Virus record (IMG/VR): IMGVR_UViG_3300022818_000042
Span: 1 to 23,732 of that record
Origin: a virus
DNA: 23,732 bases
Direction: 5' to 3' (one strand)
This document shows, piece by piece, positions 12,766 through 21,006 of this stretch. How positions within the stretch are numbered: the first letter of the stretch is position 1; each line of letters starts with the position of its first letter. The notes below the pieces were generated by a model that saw only the letters and a program-made list of their open reading frames with translations, was not told the origin of the DNA and ran no database searches. Both the position numbers and the translations under genes were made by a program.

Positions 12766-12821
12766 AGTCCGAGAGCTTTAAAGCACACGACACCTATTAA
12801 TTCGTAGGTGTCTTTTTTTTT
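12766..12821 (+). ncRNA. Conserved short RNA/leader element, copy 1 (before portal)
   Basis: The ~56-base transcript starts AGTCCGAGAGCT, has a small GCTTTAAAGC palindrome, then GCACAC, and ends in an intrinsic terminator. Copy 2 at 23085-23141 shares AGTCYGAGAGCT, AAGCACA and GAC-x-CCTA at the same spacing (one base longer). The terminator stem shows a compensatory A-T to G-C change. Each copy has its own promoter and ends ~10-14 bases before a gene ATG. It may be a late leader whose terminator is overcome by an antiterminator (as lambda pR'-tR'), a put-like antitermination RNA, or a free small RNA. The function is inferred; the structure is seen. Confidence 0.55.
12789..12821 (+). terminator. 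Intrinsic terminator of RNA element copy 1
   Basis: Perfect 8-pair stem GACACCTA (12789-12796) / TAGGTGTC (12805-12812), eight-base loop, followed by nine T. It lies 14 bases before the portal ATG, so portal expression needs readthrough or another promoter. Confidence 0.9.
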
Positions 12822-12835
12822 GAATAAATATAGTC

Positions 12836-14764
12836 ATGCCCAAACTACCCAAAAAGAAACAAGACAAACTACCAGTAAAGACTGTAGCCAGTCCAACTGC
12901 TTCTGTTGCTAAATTCGAAGAAGACTTCAAGAAAGCAGATAATGCTATTAGTAATTTAAGAGATACATGGAATGATGCGGAAAAGATGTTCTTCAATGAC
13001 CTTAAAGGTAAAGCAGCTGAAACAGCTAAATCAAATGTTAATGATGGACATTTATCTACTGCAATAATTCAAAGAACTCAAAGAGTGATGGCACAACTCG
13101 CCATTGGTAAGACAACTTCACTTGATTCAACAAACAAAGGCAAAGAACTTTTAATGGGAATGATAGTTGAGAAATATATTAAACCCAATGCTAATAATCA
13201 ATTTAAACACTTAGCCAAACATAAGTTGGTTTCAATGTACTCCCAGATATACGGATCAATGCCGGTACTCCTGGATTACTTTGTAACAGATAACTATGTA
13301 GGACCAGACTTCGTACTAATTCCCATGAGACAGTATTACCCTCAACCCGGAGTCTACCAGGAGAATGAAATGGATTATTGCTATGTTGATTCATTTGTAA
13401 GCAAAGACTATCTAAATAATCTAACAGGGGATTGGAAGAAAGAAAACATCGATAAAGTGATGGAAGCAATGAAAGAGGGACAAGGTAAGAGCCATGCACA
13501 GTACTCATATCAATCATATCCTGAAACCAAATGGGGCGGTGGAGAACAGGGATCAACGGGTAAGTTTGCCAGATTGCTATTAAGAACCCGCTATGAAAGA
13601 GAGAGGTGGGTCACCTATTCACCAGATTATCCGCAAGCAGGGTTATTAAGAGATATACCTAATCCACACAAGAATCACAAGTTACCCGTATTAGTTAAGA
13701 ACACCATCCCATTATTAGATCGTGCTACCGGACTGGGGGATGTCGAGAGAGGAACGCCGTTGCAAAAGACCATGAACTCAGTTCTAAACTTATCTTTAGA
13801 CACATGGAAGTATGGACTTTTCTCCCCAATTATATTAAATCGCTCTGGTGTGGTAACAAGTTCTATTAAATGGGAACCTTTAGCTATCTGGGAAGAGACG
13901 CAACCCAATTCAATCCGACAATTACAAATGAGCACAACCGGAACTAATAATTTTCAGGCTTATATGGGGTATTTAACATCAACAATCAACAATTTGTTAG
14001 GTACTAATGATGCTTCAGTATCAACAGTCGTAGACCCGTCTATGGGTAGGACTCCTCAAGCACTTAAAATGCAGGCTTCCAAGGAATCAGCGGCTGATGC
14101 TTGGGAAAGACAGTCGATGGAAGAGTTTATAGAAGAACTTTACGACAGATTTATCGACATGATAGCTACCATCCAACCCAAACCAATTGAATTAAAGCTA
14201 TTTGAGGGTGAGATAGCCAACATTCAAGCTACATATCCCGATATTAAAGAAATGTACGATGAAAAGAGCGGCAAAATGACTATCAAACCCGATGCTATTA
14301 AAGGAAAGTATAAGTTCTATATCAATTCAGGCTCAACTACGATCAAAGATCAGGTTGCAGAGAACCAAGCCATAGTTCAACTCCTTGGTTTGTTTATGCA
14401 GTCCCCGCAATTCATTCAGGTATTAAGGGAAAAGGGCAAAGATATAGACTTTGGTGAGTTAATTCAAAGATTAGTAGCTACTTCGGGAATAAGCGACTCT
14501 GACAAGATCATTACTCAATACGTACCCCCTGTAGCCGCACCAGTTCAACCAGGACAACCACAAATGGATCAAAATGGTCAACCAATGGCACAAGATCCCA
14601 ATGCACAACCAATGCCAGGACAGCAAGGTCAAAATCCAATGGCTTCGCCACAACCAGGTCAGCAACAGGGAATAACACAAATGCCGGATCTTTCACAATT
14701 CCAAGATCCGCAGATTAGAGCGGTAGCAAAAAGTTTATTTGCACAAAATGCTCAAAATAAATAA
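12836..14764 (+). CDS. Portal protein
   Basis: 642 residues. It forms the dodecameric ring at one capsid vertex through which DNA passes and to which the tail attaches. Assignment rests on length, position directly after terminase and before scaffold/capsid, and the typical mixed fold: an N-terminal helical part (FEEDFKKADNAISNLRDTW), a central wing/stem with WEPLAIWEETQPNSIRQLQM and GRTPQALKMQASKESAADAW, the latter resembling portal C-terminal crown helices. The last ~120 residues are Pro/Gln/Gly-rich (QPGQPQMDQNGQPMAQDP) and probably flexible. No SD precedes ATG 12836; the upstream 15 bases follow directly on the terminator T-tract. Confidence 0.85.
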   Translation: MPKLPKKKQDKLPVKTVASPTASVAKFEEDFKKADNAISNLRDTWNDAEKMFFNDLKGKAAETAKSNVNDGHLSTAIIQRTQRVMAQLAIGKTTSLDSTNKGKELLMGMIVEKYIKPNANNQFKHLAKHKLVSMYSQIYGSMPVLLDYFVTDNYVGPDFVLIPMRQYYPQPGVYQENEMDYCYVDSFVSKDYLNNLTGDWKKENIDKVMEAMKEGQGKSHAQYSYQSYPETKWGGGEQGSTGKFARLLLRTRYERERWVTYSPDYPQAGLLRDIPNPHKNHKLPVLVKNTIPLLDRATGLGDVERGTPLQKTMNSVLNLSLDTWKYGLFSPIILNRSGVVTSSIKWEPLAIWEETQPNSIRQLQMSTTGTNNFQAYMGYLTSTINNLLGTNDASVSTVVDPSMGRTPQALKMQASKESAADAWERQSMEEFIEELYDRFIDMIATIQPKPIELKLFEGEIANIQATYPDIKEMYDEKSGKMTIKPDAIKGKYKFYINSGSTTIKDQVAENQAIVQLLGLFMQSPQFIQVLREKGKDIDFGELIQRLVATSGISDSDKIITQYVPPVAAPVQPGQPQMDQNGQPMAQDPNAQPMPGQQGQNPMASPQPGQQQGITQMPDLSQFQDPQIRAVAKSLFAQNAQNK

Positions 14765-15074
14765 CGCATACAAAATAATTGAAGACGCAGGTAAAAGAGA
14801 TTCCAAAAAGGATGACTTAAATCTTGACAGTTTTGCCAGGACTGTAGGGTGGATTACTTTAAGGGATGCAGTAATTAAACCCAAGATAGCCGGACTTTTA
14901 ATAATGCAGGATGATTTAGATAAAGTCTTGACAGGTGAAGAAACTAAGGAGGTGTACGCTGAAAGGGCGATCATCGCAAGGATGGTAGCTAAACACTTAC
15001 AAGATGTCATCGACAAAGTGGAAACAACAAGAGGATATTTCGACGACGAACTCGAAAGAGCAAAGTCCGAGTGA
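14748..15074 (+). CDS. Hypothetical structural-region protein, 108 aa
   Basis: Starts at ATG 14748, overlapping the portal 3' end by 17 bases. It is mainly helical, with segments NNAYKIIEDAGKRDSKKDD and VYAERAIIARMVAKHLQDVI. It is not recognised; the place between portal and scaffold suggests a small virion or assembly factor. It lacks an SD. Confidence 0.6.
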   Translation: MLKINNAYKIIEDAGKRDSKKDDLNLDSFARTVGWITLRDAVIKPKIAGLLIMQDDLDKVLTGEETKEVYAERAIIARMVAKHLQDVIDKVETTRGYFDDELERAKSE

Positions 15075-15285
15075 AGATGATCCTTTGCACATTGAAAGTG
15101 AACGGGGTGAACCTTTAGTCAATCCTGGCATAGCAGGACATAACTGGAAACAGAATGGTCCCTACTTAGTTTGTGACGGTTGTAAAGTCAAACACGCACA
15201 ATATATAGGAGTAGATAGATTCTTAACAGGATTTGATAATGGAATACCAATTTTAAAAACATTAAAGGACGTGCTAGGTAGATAA
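15004..15285 (+). CDS. Hypothetical protein with zinc-knuckle motif
   Basis: 93 residues from ATG 15004, a start that overlaps the preceding gene by 71 bases; a TTG at 15085 would avoid this and give 66 residues. The first ~35 residues are Ser/Glu/Lys-rich and look like an out-of-frame reading, which makes the shorter form attractive. The C-terminal half has LVCDGCKVKHAQYIG, a CxxC...H knuckle, followed by a short hydrophobic end. Function is unknown. It precedes a ~100-base non-coding leader with hairpins. Confidence 0.5.
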   Translation: MSSTKWKQQEDISTTNSKEQSPSEDDPLHIESERGEPLVNPGIAGHNWKQNGPYLVCDGCKVKHAQYIGVDRFLTGFDNGIPILKTLKDVLGR

Positions 15286-15287
15286 TT

Positions 15288-15390
15288 CGGCAGAGTTATT
15301 TATCTAACAGGTTTTTTAACCTAGATGCGGCCGACCCAATCTTTAAATGTGGTCTTGAGAATTTATCTCTATTAGAGACGAGGTGAAAAA
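15288..15390 (+). promoter_or_regulatory. Structured non-coding leader before the scaffold gene
   Basis: Hairpin AGGTT (15309-15313) / AACCT (15318-15322) is extended by ATCT/AGAT and closed by CGGC (15288-15291) / GCCG (15330-15333). A second GACC/GGTC pairing and TCTC/GAGA lie between it and the SD (GAGGTG, 15380-15385). No T-tract follows the first hairpin, so it is not an obvious terminator. It may be a processing or stability element of late mRNA. Confidence 0.4.
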
Positions 15391-15391
15391 T

Positions 15392-16195
15392 ATGAACGAT
15401 GATAAAACGGCAGTAAATGACGAAAGTCAAAATGTTGGAGAAGAAACCAACATAGCCCCGCCAGCTGAATCTACGCAAGTAGAACAAACAACGGAAGTGG
15501 AAACACCAGTTAAAACTGATGTGGAGACAACCGAACGACCTACTCGGTCTGAAAAACGTATTCATCAGCTACTTGATAAATTGCAGGATAGAGGGCCTGA
15601 AGTACCTGCGGATGCGCAACAAGCGCAACCCAACACTGTTAGTGATGTACTGGGGACACCGAACTTACCCTGGTGGAATGGCGCAAGCCAACTTACACCT
15701 GGTTCTGAGGTTACACCTGAACAATATGAAGCTGATGTAAGCAAGAGAGCGGCACAAGTGACTGGCTGGATGCTAGCCCAACATGACACTCAGAATGCTT
15801 ACAAAGGAAAAATCAAGGAGTATGCGGAGGATCTTGAAAAGATCACGGAAGCTCCGGAATTTAATGATAAGTACGATAAAAGATTTGATGAGGAGTTTTC
15901 CAAACTCTATGCAGATCTGAATTTCAACGAGAAGGGAATGTTTGTGGGGAAAGTAAAAGCGTCTGAAATCTATAAACGATTGAACACGCTTAAAGATTCT
16001 GCACGAACAGAAGGTCAAGCTGAAACATCTTTAAGTATGGCTCGACTAGCATCCAATGGGGCAGTAATGCCTACAGCGGGTACTAGTAATAGAACCAACG
16101 CTGATGCCGAGGAAGTCTTCGAGAAGGCTACCAGAAGTGGTAAACCTGAAGACTGGGCAGAGGTACTTAAGGGTCGTGTCAAGCTCCCACAATAA
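15392..16195 (+). CDS. Probable capsid scaffold protein
   Basis: 267 residues from ATG 15392, which has a clear SD (GAGGTGA) five bases upstream; the GTG at 15383 is part of that SD. The composition is highly charged: an acidic, Thr/Glu-rich N-terminal ~50 residues, a basic RPTRSEKRIHQLLDKLQ helix, and helical middle (EYAEDLEKITEAPEFNDKYD, FDEEFSKLYADLN). The C-terminus ends WAEVLKGRVKLPQ. Low-complexity charged proteins encoded between portal and major capsid are usually scaffolds that shape the prohead and then leave it. No protease signature is seen. The assignment rests on position and composition rather than a sequence match. Confidence 0.65.
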   Translation: MNDDKTAVNDESQNVGEETNIAPPAESTQVEQTTEVETPVKTDVETTERPTRSEKRIHQLLDKLQDRGPEVPADAQQAQPNTVSDVLGTPNLPWWNGASQLTPGSEVTPEQYEADVSKRAAQVTGWMLAQHDTQNAYKGKIKEYAEDLEKITEAPEFNDKYDKRFDEEFSKLYADLNFNEKGMFVGKVKASEIYKRLNTLKDSARTEGQAETSLSMARLASNGAVMPTAGTSNRTNADAEEVFEKATRSGKPEDWAEVLKGRVKLPQ

Positions 16196-16202
16196 TAGAA
16201 GG

Positions 16203-16274
16203 GAGGTGAATATAAACGCAATTATTGGATGACAATTTTTTACCCTATGGGGGATTGTTGTCGTTGGTAATTGC
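16203..16274 (+). promoter_or_regulatory. Structured leader of the major capsid gene
   Basis: Stem GCAATTA (16218-16224) / TAATTGC (16268-16274) encloses GACAA (16231-16235) / TTGTC (16258-16262) and a CCC-TAT-GGG tip. A strong SD-like GGGAGG sits before the stem (16201-16206) but 76 bases from the capsid ATG at 16283, which has no SD of its own. Folding brings the two nearer, to about 26 bases, still long for normal initiation. It may protect or regulate the abundant capsid mRNA. Confidence 0.45.
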
Positions 16275-16282
16275 AAACAAAT

Positions 16283-17176
16283 ATGACTAATTCAACAGCA
16301 ATGCAAACATATCAAGCAGTTGGTAACATAGAAGACCTTTCTGACGTTATTTATAACATCAGTCCAGAGGAAACTCCTATGTTGTCTAACTTTGCTAAAG
16401 TTAAGGCTACAAACACGACTCATTCGTGGTTGACAGATACTTTGGCAACAGCGGGAGCGAACGCTAAAATTGAAGGTGCGGATTATTCTTTTGCTAGGAA
16501 AGCTCCTAGAACAAAAGTTTCTAACTACGTTCAATTAATGCAATCTTCAGTTGAAGTTTCTGATCTTCAAAGATTAGTAAATTCAGCAGGACTTGCAGAT
16601 GAGTTCTCTTACCAGATGGCTAAGGCGATGAAAGAACACGCAAGAGATTTTGAATACGCATTAGTAAACGGAACCGGTAATGCAGGTGCTTCAGGGACAG
16701 CAGCCGAAATGAAAGGAGTTTTATCCTTCATTACGACTAACGTCGAAGTTGGCACAGGTACGGGAAATGAAGCTCTTATTGAAGGAATGTTCAATAACGC
16801 TTTACAAACCATTTGGGACTCAGGTGGGAGACCAGATGCAATTTACGTTAATGGATTTCAAAAGAGGGCAATTTCGTCATTTACATCTAGCTCAACCAAG
16901 TTTACGACAGCTTCTTCAAAGGAGCTTACAAACGTGGTCGATGTCTATGATAGTGATTTCGGAAGACTCAAGATTTATCTTGATGCCTTTATGCCAGCTG
17001 GAACAGCAGCAATCTTACAATCCGATCTTTGGGCAGTAGCAACATTAGAACCTACTCACAAAGTCGACGTTGCAAAGATTGGCTCAGCAACCAGAGCGGT
17101 TATCGAAACAGCAGCAACTCTTGAGGCCCGCAATGAAAAGGGATCAGGACAAATAACAGGACTTACCACAGCGTAA
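16283..17176 (+). CDS. Major capsid protein, SU10/DUF5309-like
   Basis: 297 residues from ATG 16283 (a TTG at 16271 lies in the hairpin arm). It forms the icosahedral shell. The sequence carries the family's early pattern: ISPEETPMLSNFAKVKATNT, then HSWLTDTLATAGANAKIEGA, RTKVSNYVQLMQSSVEVSD, and FEYALVNGTGNAGASGTAAE. These match the DUF5309 (SU10-type) HK97-fold capsid proteins in layout: ETP near the N-terminus, W-x-T/D, EG-x-D, N-Y-x-Q. Later strands (PDAIYVNGFQKRAISSFTS, LYLDAFMP-like segment) fit the same fold. It follows the scaffold and a structured leader, and is followed by a separate 8-bp hairpin. Confidence 0.85.
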   Translation: MTNSTAMQTYQAVGNIEDLSDVIYNISPEETPMLSNFAKVKATNTTHSWLTDTLATAGANAKIEGADYSFARKAPRTKVSNYVQLMQSSVEVSDLQRLVNSAGLADEFSYQMAKAMKEHARDFEYALVNGTGNAGASGTAAEMKGVLSFITTNVEVGTGTGNEALIEGMFNNALQTIWDSGGRPDAIYVNGFQKRAISSFTSSSTKFTTASSKELTNVVDVYDSDFGRLKIYLDAFMPAGTAAILQSDLWAVATLEPTHKVDVAKIGSATRAVIETAATLEARNEKGSGQITGLTTA

Positions 17177-17190
17177 GCCGTGTTTTTGTA

Positions 17191-17212
17191 GAGAGGAGTT
17201 TTCCCTCCTCTC
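17191..17212 (+). repeat. Perfect 8-bp hairpin after the capsid gene
   Basis: GAGAGGAG (17191-17198) and CTCCTCTC (17205-17212) flank a TTTTCC loop. The bases after it are AAACAAG, so no U-tract exists for intrinsic termination. A 3' stability or RNase-processing site for the capsid mRNA is plausible. The left arm also contains an SD-like AGGAG, kept paired. Confidence 0.6.
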
Positions 17213-17222
17213 AAACAAGAAT

Positions 17223-17558
17223 ATGGATACATTTATAGGAGGGGTATCGGTTAAAACGGTAAGTACAAATCCAATAAGAGATTCTAAAAAAGAATCAATC
17301 ATTGGAAATGGAGAAGACGTGGCACAAGAAATTAGGATTAGACCATTTAAAGATTTCTTAAAGGCATCAGATCAAGACACAGACAAATTAGAACTTATTA
17401 TTGAGTTTTTTGGTAAAGATGGAGATAAAAAAGCACTTGAAAGAATTAAAGAAGCCGAATCCAAGTTGTCTAAAGACCCATTTGATAGCAGAGTGAATAG
17501 ACTTTACAGATATGCCAGGCTTATAAGTACAATGAAGAAAGAATTACAAGACTTATGA
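17223..17558 (+). CDS. Hypothetical late protein, 111 aa
   Basis: The N-terminus is Ser/Thr/Lys-rich (GGVSVKTVSTNPIRDSKKES), the rest helical and charged (DKLELIIEFFGKDGDKKALE, VNRLYRYARLISTMKKEL). It is not recognised. It lies 46 bases after the capsid gene, beyond a hairpin, and its stop overlaps the next gene as ATGA. It could be a head-completion or adaptor protein by position. There is no SD before the ATG. Confidence 0.6.
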   Translation: MDTFIGGVSVKTVSTNPIRDSKKESIIGNGEDVAQEIRIRPFKDFLKASDQDTDKLELIIEFFGKDGDKKALERIKEAESKLSKDPFDSRVNRLYRYARLISTMKKELQDL

Positions 17559-17890
17559 CAAAAACGGGCAATGTAGTACCAGCAGTAACAGAGGATGAAC
17601 ACGCTCAAGTCGGAACTATTGGAATCGGTGCTAAAAAAGTAATACTTCTTGATAATGATGGAAATCAGGTTGTTCCGGCAACATCAGCTTCTTTTACAGA
17701 TGGTTCACAAGTAACTAAAATCAAAGAAGTCGTACCCACCGACTCCACTAAACTTAATGCTTCCCTTGTCCTTGCCTACAATGCTTCTAACCAACTTACT
17801 AATATTGCCAAAACCATAGGCGGAGTTACCTACAACAAAATTCTCACCTGGACAGGTGACGTTTGTACAGCAGTTTCCAGTTGGACATAA
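17555..17890 (+). CDS. Hypothetical virion-type protein, 111 aa
   Basis: Beta-rich and repetitive in Thr, Val and Gly: GTIGIGAKKVILLDNDGNQV, ASLVLAYNASNQLTNIAKTI, GGVTYNKILTWTG. This composition is typical of head-decoration or spike-like phage proteins, but no family is identified. It starts by ATGA overlap with the previous gene and is followed three bases later by the long virion protein, suggesting coordinated translation. Confidence 0.6.
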   Translation: MTKTGNVVPAVTEDEHAQVGTIGIGAKKVILLDNDGNQVVPATSASFTDGSQVTKIKEVVPTDSTKLNASLVLAYNASNQLTNIAKTIGGVTYNKILTWTGDVCTAVSSWT

Positions 17891-17893
17891 AAT

Positions 17894-19876
17894 ATGGCAA
17901 TAAGTTTATCAGACCTAACAACCAATTTTGGGATAACAACTACTACCCCAAACATTTGGTATTTTGATGGTACAACTTATACTTTAAGGGGAAATGCTAC
18001 TACTTTTGATTATTTAAGGGACAATGCTGCAGTTGGGGATTGTTTGTACTTTTTAGTAGATTCAGGGGCTACATCTATTCCTTCACATCAAATTTCCCTC
18101 AATGTAGGAACAGCCTTAGTAGCTGATGCAATTACTGGAGTTTGGGAATATTCTTGTTTGCTTGGGGTAGAAGCGATACCTAATACAGTCAATAGTTTTA
18201 AGGCATTAACTGTAACTGATTCCTCAAATCTTTTTAGGAATACAGGTGCTCAAACTATTACTTGGCAAGTTCCGAATGATTGGTCAATTTTTTTGCAGGC
18301 AACGATGTTTGGCACTGTGGCAGCAGCTAGAATTGTAAGATTCCGAATTACTGGAGTTACCAATATTACAGAGGGTGGTGCTAATGCTACCACTATTGCC
18401 TCAAGACAGAGTAGTATAATTACCTTAACTGGGGGTTATTCATCTGGGACAGTCACTCTTTCAGTAGGTACATATTACTTAAGTGATACTAGCAAGTCTT
18501 GGACTGTAAACTCACTTGCAGGCAGACACGTTTGGATGACTTCTGGGGCTAATATCGGTAAGTGTTTTCCGATAAGAAGTAACACTGCCACACAGATATT
18601 GTTTGGACCTCCTATAACTTACAACTTAAATAATGCCATCCAATATACTGCTCCTGCTGCTGGAATTGCTGTTGGAGATAAATACATTGTTTCTTACAAC
18701 GTGGAAGATGTCCGACTTGCTGATGTCGCTGGAAGTTGGAATCTGGTTACTGATGATAGTGAAACCAGACAGATAAATAAAGGGTTTTCTTGGGTTTATA
18801 AAATAAGGGCACAGATTTATTTAAGTGGAAGTTCTGGAAGCGAGTGTTTATTTGGTGGTATGAATCAATGTTTTTATTTTTACCCAGGTATGAAAATTAG
18901 TGTGAGTTCAAATATTTATGCAAAACAGGCCTATGGAATGAGAGCTCAAAGATACGATGTTGCAGGTAATCCCATCGCTCTGTCAAGTAACACAACTGCT
19001 TATGGAGTGAAGATGTATTTTGATAATTCTTCGTATGAAGGTTCAAATCCACATATAAATGGTTGGATTTACGATACAACGTTTATTAATGGAAGGTCTT
19101 ATAGTTATGTAACAGCTTTACAGATCAACGAGGCTGATGTGAGAAATGTTGTTACCACAGGTTGTCAGATTGCTGGTACTACCAATGTCACTGGATATAA
19201 TCTTACCCAATGGGGGGCTGAACCATTAAGAAATGTAGCTTCAACTTTTAGTTTGTCGGGATTTAAGGCAGGAGAGGGTGCTGCTCTTTATACGACTACT
19301 TCAGGTAATTATGTTCTTGATGGCCCTTCCTCAACAGCTAAAAATAGTTATCTAACTTGGTTGGCAGCTACATCTGGAACGGTGACGATTATTGACCAAG
19401 ACCCAGATACTAATAAACTTGTTCAATGGACTACGGGAGCAACTTACACATTAAAATATTATTTCAAATTTAGACTTTACCTAAAAATTCAAGATATAGA
19501 TGGAAACCCTATTAGTGGAGTTGCGGTAACAGTAACTGATGTAAACGGGACAGTGGCATTTACTGACGTTACTACCGCCACAGGTTCTTGCACTAATGAT
19601 GGAACTAATATGGCTATAGTAGAAATGCACGCCGCAAATAACACCACTTTTGCTGATGTTATTACTGCCTATAATCCTTTTACCGTCACCATCTCCAAAG
19701 TAGGTTATGTGACAAAAGTAATTAAATACACCATGGACAGAAAACGGGAAGAAGTAGAAACCCTTGAGAAACAAATCCCTACCTACAACATCATAGATAA
19801 AGATGGGGTTAAACAAGTTATCAATGCCTACCCAACCAGTCCGCAGAATAGTATTTTATTGGATGTGATTGAATAA
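17894..19876 (+). CDS. Large virion protein with C-terminal Ig/CarboxypepD-reg-like domain
   Basis: 660 residues, low in charge and rich in Thr, Ser, Asn, Gly, as in phage surface or tail-fibre proteins. The N-terminal ~130 residues look like a distinct beta domain, the middle (about 170-480) is long beta-structured sequence resembling beta-helix fibres. Residues ~530-630 resemble a carboxypeptidase-regulatory or Ig-like fold: FRLYLKIQDIDGNPISGVAV, VTDVNGTVAFTDVTTATG, VTISKVGYVTKVI. The end is helical (DRKREEVETLEKQI). Fibre, capsid decoration or host-binding roles are all possible. No chaperone or cleavage motif is seen. It is the last plus-strand gene before two minus-strand genes. Confidence 0.65.
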   Translation: MAISLSDLTTNFGITTTTPNIWYFDGTTYTLRGNATTFDYLRDNAAVGDCLYFLVDSGATSIPSHQISLNVGTALVADAITGVWEYSCLLGVEAIPNTVNSFKALTVTDSSNLFRNTGAQTITWQVPNDWSIFLQATMFGTVAAARIVRFRITGVTNITEGGANATTIASRQSSIITLTGGYSSGTVTLSVGTYYLSDTSKSWTVNSLAGRHVWMTSGANIGKCFPIRSNTATQILFGPPITYNLNNAIQYTAPAAGIAVGDKYIVSYNVEDVRLADVAGSWNLVTDDSETRQINKGFSWVYKIRAQIYLSGSSGSECLFGGMNQCFYFYPGMKISVSSNIYAKQAYGMRAQRYDVAGNPIALSSNTTAYGVKMYFDNSSYEGSNPHINGWIYDTTFINGRSYSYVTALQINEADVRNVVTTGCQIAGTTNVTGYNLTQWGAEPLRNVASTFSLSGFKAGEGAALYTTTSGNYVLDGPSSTAKNSYLTWLAATSGTVTIIDQDPDTNKLVQWTTGATYTLKYYFKFRLYLKIQDIDGNPISGVAVTVTDVNGTVAFTDVTTATGSCTNDGTNMAIVEMHAANNTTFADVITAYNPFTVTISKVGYVTKVIKYTMDRKREEVETLEKQIPTYNIIDKDGVKQVINAYPTSPQNSILLDVIE

Positions 19877-19929
19877 GGAAGAAAAGAAATAAAAACCAAC
19901 CCCGAGAATTCCTGGCTTTAAAGTAATCC

Positions 19930-20478
19930 TTACCCTTTAGCCTGAGTCTCCAATGCCTTTTGTTCCATACTTTTTATAACTTCCTGTAAGTCAGCAATCT
20001 GTTTACTGATTTTCTCTTCGTAAGTAAGGAAATATGCGATCTTATCCATAAGTGTTACCATTTTGAACGCCGATAATGCAACCATTAATAAATTATATTG
20101 GACCAATAAGACAAGAATTTCTTGAAGTATGATCCATTTATTTGAAATAGGATTTACCCCATAGTCAATAAAGTAAGCGAAACCTACAAATAACGCATTA
20201 GCAAAATATAACGCCATCCATGCATAATTCCTAAACGTGTAAGCACTTAGAATTACTGGATATTGGATATACAATGACAATATTTTTAAATCCTGTTCAA
20301 GAGTTTCAATTCTTTTCTTGGCATTTTTAACTGACTTCATAGCCTTTGCCTGTGCCCGGTCATCCCGCCATTTTCTATATTTTTTTGCAATAGGAGTTGA
20401 AGTCCAGATTACAATGTAGCCACCAACGAGAGTAATAATTACAGTAACTAAAACGCCTATCCACACATCTTTTGACAT
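19930..20478 (-). CDS. Membrane protein with coiled coil, prophage cargo candidate
   Basis: 182 residues with three hydrophobic segments: ~6-26 (WIGVLVTVIITLVGGYIVIW), ~84-105 (NYAWMALYFANALFVGFAYF) and ~115-139 (WIILQEILVLLVQYNLLMVA). Between the first and second lies a basic coiled coil (KYRKWRDDRAQAKAMKSVKN), and the C-terminal ~35 residues form another helix (EEKISKQIADLQEVIKSMEQ). The family is not recognised. The ATG has an AAGGATG SD six bases away and the gene runs against the late genes, as expected of a gene expressed in the lysogen. Superinfection exclusion or an abortive-infection effector are possibilities without direct evidence. No clear terminator is visible in the 53 bases after its stop. 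Confidence 0.65.
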   Translation of the reverse strand: MSKDVWIGVLVTVIITLVGGYIVIWTSTPIAKKYRKWRDDRAQAKAMKSVKNAKKRIETLEQDLKILSLYIQYPVILSAYTFRNYAWMALYFANALFVGFAYFIDYGVNPISNKWIILQEILVLLVQYNLLMVALSAFKMVTLMDKIAYFLTYEEKISKQIADLQEVIKSMEQKALETQAKG

Positions 20479-20631
20479 ATACCCATCCTTGAAGAACGAG
20501 AGAGGATACCTACAATTCTACATCAATTAGTAAAAAGCAATCCCTCAATTATCTTGGATGGGGAAATAATCATTTAAAATTGATGAGTGTGAAGTTTCTT
20601 CTTGAAAGTCTTTCCATCCGGGTATTCACCT
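20479..20631. other. Non-coding interval between the two minus-strand cargo genes
   Basis: A 153-base gap without a convincing reading frame. It holds the SD and possible extended -10 (TGTAGAAT on the minus strand) for the membrane protein gene. A distant inverted repeat, GGATGG (~20557) and CCATCC (~20614), has no T-tract. Nothing else is evident. Confidence 0.4.
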
Positions 20632-21006
20632 TTACACTTGTTGTCGGGGAAGAAAAACGGGTACGGAAAATTTAATCCTACTTACACTGCTGGTTTCTGA
20701 GCCTTTTTCAGCCTTGTATCCAGCATTTAGTAAACCGCTGACGACCCCAATTCCGCCTTTTAAATCTCCCCTGTCAACCGCAGTTACAGCTACATCAAAT
20801 TCTACGGCCTGTCCAAATTCTCCACTGCTATAACCCCCTTTTGCGTATTTGTGAACTCCCTTATCAACAACTGAGTCTACTGGGTTAATTTTGGCTCCAC
20901 TGTCCTCTACTCTTGTTTGTGCTTGCTTTACGCCCTCGACAATTTGAACTAGAGCTTCTGTAACAAATTCTTGTAAGTTTATGGATACTTGTTTATTTGT
21001 AGGCAT
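20632..21006 (-). CDS. Conserved-type uncharacterised protein, prophage cargo candidate
   Basis: 124 residues. An N-terminal helix (SINLQEFVTEALVQIVEGVK, QAQTRVEDSGAKINPV), a Gly-rich middle, and a C-terminal strand pair (VEFDVAVTAVDRGD, GGIGVV, SVSRIKFSVPVFLP). This layout matches a family of short uncharacterised bacterial proteins I have met in chromosomes, reminiscent of trypsin-co-occurring domains; function is unknown. It has the strongest SD of the right half (GGAGG four bases before ATG 21006) and a composition closer to the host than to the late genes, suggesting a recently acquired cargo gene. It is ~150 bases upstream of the membrane protein on the same strand; they may be co-transcribed. 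Confidence 0.65.
   Translation of the reverse strand: MPTNKQVSINLQEFVTEALVQIVEGVKQAQTRVEDSGAKINPVDSVVDKGVHKYAKGGYSSGEFGQAVEFDVAVTAVDRGDLKGGIGVVSGLLNAGYKAEKGSETSSVSRIKFSVPVFLPRQQV

Noticed and set aside
17191-17212. Hairpin considered as an intrinsic terminator of the capsid gene
   Set aside because: No T-tract follows on the plus strand, and the minus strand has no gene to terminate.
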